Below, one piece after another: positions 14,089 to 19,351 of a stretch of DNA of 19,351 bases (the stretch's first letter is position 1; every line of letters starts with the position of its first letter). The position numbers and the translations under genes were made by a program. This DNA comes from CAYOLL01 sp964404765 [NCBI: uncultured Gemmatimonadota bacterium] (GTDB lineage: Bacteria; 4572-55). The stretch is taken from contig CAYOLL010000116.1 in the NCBI GenBank assembly GCA_964404765.1, positions 1 to 19,351 of the forward strand. Reading direction: 5' to 3'. The notes under the pieces were generated by a model. It saw only the letters and a list, made by a program, of their open reading frames with translations, made no database searches and was not told the origin of the DNA.

Positions 14089-14122
14089 TTAAAAAAATAG
14101 CACAGACATTCGTCTGTGCTAT
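14089..14122 (-). terminator. Intrinsic terminator of the chemotaxis gene
   Basis: On the minus strand an 11-bp perfect stem ATAGCACAGAC / GTCTGTGCTAT with a 4-base loop is followed by a run of seven T, 28 bp after the MCP stop codon. The stem resembles the REP pair at 13954-14016 (TAGCACAGA), so a repeat may have been adopted as a terminator. Confidence 0.8.
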
Positions 14123-14149
14123 AAGGTTTGCAAAATTTTAAACAGCTTG

Positions 14150-16021
14150 TTAAACTTTAAAATGACTGATAAGCTCCTGCAGCTTTTCAACGTGATATTG
14201 CAGATTTTGATGATGCGTTGCCATTTCGCTGATCGACGCCATTTGCTCTTCAATCGCCGTTGCCGCCGAATGAGAACTGGCGTCATTATCCTCCGCAATA
14301 CGGGCCACTGACGAAAGCGAATCCACCAATTGAATAATTTCGCCTTGCTGATGCTGACTGGAAGTCACAATCTCCTGAATGCGCGATGAGTTCTTTTGGA
14401 TGTGCATATTGATTTGCTCCAAAATCGAACCCATGGAATCAAACATGGCCCGGCCATAGTCAACCTCTTCTTCGACCTGCGTAATCCAGGTAATCACACT
14501 ATCGGTCGCCTCCTGAATCTCGTTGACACGGGTGGAGATTTGCTTCAGGGCGATGTTGGAATCCTTCGCCAGCTTGCGTACTTCTTCGGCGACGACTGAA
14601 AAGCCGCGGCCATGCTCGCCGGCGCGGGCAGCCTCGATAGCGGCATTCAAAGCCAGCAAATTGGTTTGACTGGCGATATTTTCCACGTTGCCAACAAACT
14701 TTTTGATTTCATTGGATTTTTGGATCAAGACCCGCACCGCGTTGACCGATTCACCGGTCACTTGCACCAGGGATTGCATGCGCTGCTGTGATTCATGCGA
14801 AGAGCGCTTGCCGCGAGTAGAAGCTTCGGCAATATCTTTGGTCGTCTGATCAGCCTCGATGGCGCCACTGGAAACGATGGTGGCCAATTCGGCAAATTGG
14901 TGCGCCTTTTGCACGACAGTCGTAATTTCCTTGGATTGCGCTTCTGCGCCACGCGAGATTTGTTGAACACTGGTGGCCATTTCTTCCATTGACGCAGCCA
15001 CCTGCTCGTTGACATCGGATAACATACGCGTCGCATCGGTTACTTCCTTCATTGTTTTGAAGGTTTGGCCGATCAGCTCCTGCAATTTGGCCAGCAGGTC
15101 ATTAAACCAATAGACCAGCTTGCCCATTTCGTCATCGGACGTAATGGCAATGCGCTCGCGCAAATCGCCGCCTTCCTGCGAGATCTGCTTCATTTTGGCG
15201 CGAACTTCATCAATGTTTTTCGAGAACAAGATGGCAATTAAGTAGGCCACAACACCGGCAAAAAAGATAACGATCGTGACAAAGATTGCAACACGAATCA
15301 GAATTGTGTTTAGCTCACCGGGGGTAACATACGGTCTGGCCGTAAAATAGGCAAAAGCCCCCAAACCAATGGTGTTAAAAGTCATCAAGCCAAGAAAACT
15401 GACCACAACCTTCACAATCACCGACAAGTAGGTACTTAGCCGATTTTTGTAAAAAATGTGGGTGTACGAAGCGTAGGGCATGAAGGTCAGGCGAACCGGC
15501 TCAAAAATCCATTTGTGAATGAGAACGCCCAGCACAAACAGATTGCCGACCGAAATAAAATAATTGCCGATAACCAGATTGATAACTGTGGCAACCGAAA
15601 CCGTATAGGGCGAAAAAATTGCCGCGATGATAAATACGGTCGCCGAAGGCACATAAGCGTACAATGTAGCGCGGGGAATAAAATGGATAGGAAAATTGAT
15701 TGCCTGCATCCAGGCATCCTGAATCAGCGCTTCTGCTGGCTTCTCATTAACTTCGAGCGTCCGCAACCATTCGAAAATGCGATTGGTCATGCGATCAAAG
15801 AAAATGTAGGACATCGTCAGGTTAAATGCGGAAACAATCAACTGTGAGATCACGGTAAACCGCAAAAAACCCGGATCAAATTTCTCATTAAAATTGATGT
15901 AGAATACACCCAAAATATTAAAAAATAAAATCAAGCCGCCCGTCCAAAGTACGACGCTGGAACGAAACTCAACAGGATTTACTTTTTCTACTTTCTGGGT
16001 AGTTGGATTAATTGCAGCCAT
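14150..16021 (-). CDS. Methyl-accepting chemotaxis protein with six-helix membrane domain
   Basis: This 623-residue protein has six predicted membrane helices (about 24-43, 55-77, 121-140, 145-169, 199-226, 240-266) in place of the usual two-helix periplasmic sensor. A HAMP domain (about 266-318, with the [16 protein letters not shown] signature) follows, then a long coiled-coil signalling domain. Its tip is [28 protein letters not shown] (446-473), which docks CheW and CheA. It probably senses a signal in or near the membrane and controls CheA. A ribosome-binding site (TTAAGGT) lies directly before ATG. The acidic-protein gene ends 20 nt upstream, so the two are probably co-transcribed. An intrinsic terminator follows. 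Confidence 0.94.
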   Translation of the reverse strand: MAAINPTTQKVEKVNPVEFRSSVVLWTGGLILFFNILGVFYINFNEKFDPGFLRFTVISQLIVSAFNLTMSYIFFDRMTNRIFEWLRTLEVNEKPAEALIQDAWMQAINFPIHFIPRATLYAYVPSATVFIIAAIFSPYTVSVATVINLVIGNYFISVGNLFVLGVLIHKWIFEPVRLTFMPYASYTHIFYKNRLSTYLSVIVKVVVSFLGLMTFNTIGLGAFAYFTARPYVTPGELNTILIRVAIFVTIVIFFAGVVAYLIAILFSKNIDEVRAKMKQISQEGGDLRERIAITSDDEMGKLVYWFNDLLAKLQELIGQTFKTMKEVTDATRMLSDVNEQVAASMEEMATSVQQISRGAEAQSKEITTVVQKAHQFAELATIVSSGAIEADQTTKDIAEASTRGKRSSHESQQRMQSLVQVTGESVNAVRVLIQKSNEIKKFVGNVENIASQTNLLALNAAIEAARAGEHGRGFSVVAEEVRKLAKDSNIALKQISTRVNEIQEATDSVITWITQVEEEVDYGRAMFDSMGSILEQINMHIQKNSSRIQEIVTSSQHQQGEIIQLVDSLSSVARIAEDNDASSHSAATAIEEQMASISEMATHHQNLQYHVEKLQELISHFKV

Positions 16022-16041
16022 ACCTTAATTTCTCAAGTGGG

Positions 16042-16413
16042 TCAGTCGATTTCCGCAAAATAAGTCGTTAAATTAAATTGGGATGGTTCAAGCTTTAGCT
16101 TCTCGGCATTATCCAGGAACCATTGAATCAGCAGAGAAGCGCTACGGTTTTTCTCCTTGCCGAAAATAATCGCGCCAAATACGACGGCGTCTTCAATATG
16201 GGTGTGGTCATGCTCCACATGGTCAGACTCGTCATCTTCGCAGTCGTCGGATTCGTCAAACCATTGCATTTGGTCACCTGTCTCAGCAACAGACCAATCG
16301 CCATCGTCAGCGCGCTTAAATTGCTTGCTGCCGGCCAGCAGTTCGACCACATCGCCCAGATCCAGCGAGTCTTCGCCTTCCACAAATAATTCTACAACAA
16401 CAACTTGTTTCAT
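16042..16413 (-). CDS. Small acidic protein of unknown function
   Basis: This protein has about 123 residues from the ATG at 16413, which has AAAGGTGG 5 nt upstream. An in-frame GTG at 16422 overlaps that site and is not preferred. The family is not recognised. It opens with a strand (KQVVVVELFVEGEDSL), has a strongly acidic middle with a DESDDCEDDESDHVEHDHTH stretch that also holds three histidines, and ends with a helix and strand (SASLLIQWFLDNAEKLKLEP). The D/E/H cluster could bind metal, but this is only suggested by composition. It has no signal peptide or membrane segment. It sits between the surface-protein gene (about 40 nt) and the chemotaxis gene (20 nt), as the middle gene of an apparent operon. 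Confidence 0.6.
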   Translation of the reverse strand: MKQVVVVELFVEGEDSLDLGDVVELLAGSKQFKRADDGDWSVAETGDQMQWFDESDDCEDDESDHVEHDHTHIEDAVVFGAIIFGKEKNRSASLLIQWFLDNAEKLKLEPSQFNLTTYFAEID

Positions 16414-16452
16414 AAAATCCACCTTTCGTTCATGCGCAATAGCTACAACGGA

Positions 16453-19329
16453 CTATTTGCTCAAGATTAGCCGGCGGGTCCATTTTTGTCCGCCAATCTC
16501 CAACGCATATAGATAGATGCCGTCGCTAACGCGTTCATTATTTTCATTCAAGCCATCCCATGAAGTCGTATAATAACCGATTGGGAAATTCTTGTCAACT
16601 AATTCTTTCACCAAACGGCCGCTGACGTCATAAATCCGCAGCCGAACCTGACCGGCGGCCGGCACGGCAAAACCGATCACGGTCTTGTCCATAAACGGGT
16701 TGGGGTAGTTCTGCCGCAACGCCGGAGTTGCCGGAAAAGCCGCGGATCGCACGGTGATCGACGTGTGAAAAGTCGATACGCCGGCGGCGTCCACATCTTC
16801 CAGACGATAGGCGTAGCTTTGATCCGGCGCGATGCCTTCATCCACATAGGTAAAAACCGTGCCGGGCGCGACGATCAATTCGGTCGTCAGGCGAACAAAA
16901 TCCGGCTGCGTCTCGGCTTTGCGCCAGACGTGGAAGCCGGCCAGATCGCTGCTTGCGGCGATCTCCCAACGCAAGGCGATGGTGTTGGCCTGCGCCTCGG
17001 CGGTAAAGGCGGCAAGTTCGACCGGCAGCCGCGCTTCCATGATGGCCGCACTCGACCAGAACGAAGTCAGTCCGGTTTGATCGACGGCCACAACGTGCCA
17101 AAAGTAATCCGCTCCTGCTTGCAATAAGCCAAGCACACTGGCGACCGACAATTCCGTCTGACGAATATTACGAACGGTGACGATACCTTGCGTAAATTGC
17201 TCGTCTAAAGAGAATTCGACGGTGTATGTGATTTCCGCAAGCGGATCGGGATCAACCGACGCCGTCCAACGTAAACGGTCATGCTCGACGCGGGCCGGAT
17301 CCGTCGGCGCGGAAGGCGCTTCTTCCTGGCGGTTAATATAAAAGCGCCAGGTTTGGGCGGCGGCAGTTTTAGCGCTGCTATTATCAACAGCTTGGGCTTT
17401 CCAGTAAAATTCGCCGTTTTCGACAAACATATTTGTGCCGGGATTGATAGAATACGCGCTTTCCGTGAGATTCCGCACAATCACGGTCGCATTCGGCTCA
17501 AAAGTCGGCGTTTGGCTCAGATACAGGTCATACGTAATCGGCCCACAATCCGGATCGGCGGAATCCGTCCAATTCAGAACGGCGCTTGCGTCGCGCAAAA
17601 CGGCGCGATCCGGTGGTTCAACCAACGCAAATTCCGTCGGCGGCTCCGGCACGGCGTTCATCACGAAAACACAAGCCTGCGCCCATGGGCCGTAAGCCTT
17701 GCCATCCCAGGCCCGCACCCGCCAATAATAGGGCGCGCAGCTGTCGCGCAGTTCGCGGTTGACCTGCCAATTCAGACCCTCGCCGTTACCGCTCAGAGCG
17801 GCGGTATCGCTGAAAGTCACCGTCATGGCCACATGATATTGATAGAACAGCGTCGGATCGTCGGCATCGCTGGCCGGGCTAATCGACAACAGCGGTTGAC
17901 GCTGCCGGATTTCGCTGCCGCACGGTCCGGTCAGTGTCGGCGCGGTCGGGATCGAGTTGGCCGCGTCCAATCTAAACGACTGGCGAGTCACGCTCGATGG
18001 TGTACTACTGTCATCCAAAGTTGTGAGTTCCCAATACCAGGCGCCGTCATCTGACCCGGCGGCGCTAAAATTATGGGTAAGGCAGGTCTGATTGGCCGCG
18101 GTCGTTTCATCGCGGACAACCGTTGTCCAGGAAGCGTCTTTGGTCAGACGGAAACGATAACGCAGCGTGGCAGAACCGTCGCTCAAATCCGGGTCGGTGG
18201 CCGCCTGCCAGCAGAATTGCACCGCCACGGTTTGCACGGTCGCTCCATTCATCGGACTAATGCCGGCGCTGACCGGATTGGGCGGGTTGTTCTGCTTGTT
18301 CAGCGTAAAACAGGCCGCGGTCGAATAGGCCGAATTTTGATCGCTGACAGCCTGCACACGCCAATAGTAGCGCGTATCTTCGGTTAAATTGGTAAAGCCA
18401 CTCAGATTCTGCAGCGTGGCGCACAAGGCGGTGCCGCCCTGCAAAGCGGTCAGGCGGACGTTGCTGAAATTGGCGTCCGTGGCGATCTGCACACGATAAT
18501 CGCGCACATCTTCGTTCGGATCAAGGTCATCGGCGGCGTTCCAGCACAACTGCCCGGTCGCGCTGAGTTCGACGGCGCAATCGGTCGGACTGAGGCCGGT
18601 CGGCGTGGTCGGGATTTCCGCAGTCCGGTTGATCCAGAAGTTTTGCTGAGCGGACGGATCGGCTTTAGCGCCCTCATCATCCATTGTCACCACGCGCCAG
18701 AAGTAGCGGGCGTTTTCGGTCAAGGTTTGGGTGACGGAGAGGTTCGCTGTGCCTTCGGCGGATGTCAGCGTTTCATACGTCGCAAAGCCCGGATCGGTCG
18801 TTAAGTGCACCTGATAACGCAGTTTGGCCGATGTGTCGCTTACGTCCGGGTCGGTGGCGGCATCCCAGCTTAGCAGCACTGCGCCGGAAGCGGTAATAAT
18901 CGAATTTGCGAGCGGACTAAAACCGCTGCTGACGGCATTGGGCCGATCATTTTCGGCATTGTAGACAAACCAATCCTGACCGCTGGACCAGCCGGATTCA
19001 AGCGTGAAACTGTCCGTCGCCCGAATGCGCCAATAGTATTTGGAATCATCGCGCAAATGTGTGGCGGCATTGCCGATACGATAGCAAAGGCTACCGATAT
19101 TCCCAATCGTCAACACGACCGGGCTAAAAGCGGTCGTTTCAGAAATCTGCAATTCGTAGACAATGACATCGTTCGGGTCGGGATCGACGGCGGCATTCCA
19201 GCACAATTGGCCGTCCGGCTTCAACTCGCCGCCACTGACGGTGGTAATCACCGGTGCGGCCGGGCGGGTGGCCTTTTTCAGAGTAAACGATGCGGCTGCG
19301 CTGCCCGTCACGCCGCCTTCAAAGCTCAA
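16453..19329 (-). CDS. Surface/secreted protein with fibronectin III-like repeats and C-terminal sorting domain; N terminus missing
   Basis: The open frame encodes 958 residues. Seven units of about 100 residues each carry a variant of YYWRVRAxD near the end (YYWRIRATD, YFWRVVTMD, YYWRVQAVS, WYWELTTLD, YYWRVRAWD, FYWKAQAVD, YFWHVVAVD) and WxAAxDPD near the middle. An eighth domain (LPVELAAFTAEAQANTIAL onward) follows. The end LRQNYPNPFMDKTVIGFAVP, then DVSGRLVKEL, SDGIYLYALEIGGQKWTRR, LILSK is the FlgD-like / type IX-style sorting domain. It is thus probably exported and surface-bound or released. The frame has no signal peptide and begins at TTG in the middle of a domain end. An in-frame TAG lies just upstream (19333-19335), so the gene is frameshifted, interrupted or wrongly read there. 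Confidence 0.8.
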   Translation of the reverse strand: MSFEGGVTGSAAASFTLKKATRPAAPVITTVSGGELKPDGQLCWNAAVDPDPNDVIVYELQISETTAFSPVVLTIGNIGSLCYRIGNAATHLRDDSKYYWRIRATDSFTLESGWSSGQDWFVYNAENDRPNAVSSGFSPLANSIITASGAVLLSWDAATDPDVSDTSAKLRYQVHLTTDPGFATYETLTSAEGTANLSVTQTLTENARYFWRVVTMDDEGAKADPSAQQNFWINRTAEIPTTPTGLSPTDCAVELSATGQLCWNAADDLDPNEDVRDYRVQIATDANFSNVRLTALQGGTALCATLQNLSGFTNLTEDTRYYWRVQAVSDQNSAYSTAACFTLNKQNNPPNPVSAGISPMNGATVQTVAVQFCWQAATDPDLSDGSATLRYRFRLTKDASWTTVVRDETTAANQTCLTHNFSAAGSDDGAWYWELTTLDDSSTPSSVTRQSFRLDAANSIPTAPTLTGPCGSEIRQRQPLLSISPASDADDPTLFYQYHVAMTVTFSDTAALSGNGEGLNWQVNRELRDSCAPYYWRVRAWDGKAYGPWAQACVFVMNAVPEPPTEFALVEPPDRAVLRDASAVLNWTDSADPDCGPITYDLYLSQTPTFEPNATVIVRNLTESAYSINPGTNMFVENGEFYWKAQAVDNSSAKTAAAQTWRFYINRQEEAPSAPTDPARVEHDRLRWTASVDPDPLAEITYTVEFSLDEQFTQGIVTVRNIRQTELSVASVLGLLQAGADYFWHVVAVDQTGLTSFWSSAAIMEARLPVELAAFTAEAQANTIALRWEIAASSDLAGFHVWRKAETQPDFVRLTTELIVAPGTVFTYVDEGIAPDQSYAYRLEDVDAAGVSTFHTSITVRSAAFPATPALRQNYPNPFMDKTVIGFAVPAAGQVRLRIYDVSGRLVKELVDKNFPIGYYTTSWDGLNENNERVSDGIYLYALEIGGQKWTRRLILSK

Positions 19330-19351
19330 CGGCTACTCCGCCGAAGTCGTC

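Noticed and set aside
17281-18054. 257-aa plus-strand ORF opposite the surface-protein gene
   Set aside because: It is the reverse frame of the fibronectin-like repeats, rich in R/G/H with no recognisable domain.

Overview
The window looks like a chromosomal stretch from an uncultured bacterium of the FCB group, perhaps near the Calditrichota/KSB1 lineages. The best clue is the 958-residue surface protein at the right end. It is built of fibronectin-III-like units and ends in a YPNPF / FlgD-like domain with a C-terminal basic tail, the style of Por/type IX-secreted proteins in those phyla. This placement is an inference; no rRNA, tRNA or other decisive marker gene is present.

Left part (1-6350) is a small defence island. 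A beta-class (type III Mod-like) DNA methyltransferase enters from the left edge. It is followed by a tight three-gene operon on the same strand: an AbiEi-like antitoxin, an AbiEii nucleotidyltransferase toxin, and a UvrD-type helicase with an N-terminal RelE-like domain. The gaps between these genes are 7 and 1 nt. The operon is bracketed by two clusters of REP-type palindromes with GTAG heads, and one REP head supplies the stop codon of the methyltransferase and another that of the helicase. Middle part (6370-13883): a DUF1697 gene and a GNAT acetyltransferase on +, then a leftward run made of an ATP-grasp protein, a DUF433/DUF5615 toxin-antitoxin pair, an unknown 181-residue protein, a CxxxxCH lipoprotein, a BrnT/BrnA pair and a fused homocysteine methyltransferase/methylene-THF reductase. 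Right part (14150-19329, minus strand): surface protein, small acidic protein and a six-helix methyl-accepting chemotaxis protein, probably one transcription unit with a clear intrinsic terminator at its end.

The most unusual content is repetitive. A 153-bp palindromic element occurs twice at the same length, in opposite orientation, about 85% identical by eye, each copy flanked by a perfect 9-bp target duplication. One copy lies exactly in frame inside the AbiEii toxin gene, adding 54 codons between FWEKL and TILHQ. The other is nested inside a different palindromic element next to the lipoprotein gene. A relative of that second element also sits in frame inside the methyltransferase gene. 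This resembles the Rickettsia palindromic elements that insert into coding genes, but here two defence genes are the hosts. Three toxin-antitoxin-type modules in about 10 kb, plus several families of small hairpin repeats, mark 1-14100 as an accessory, repeat-rich region.
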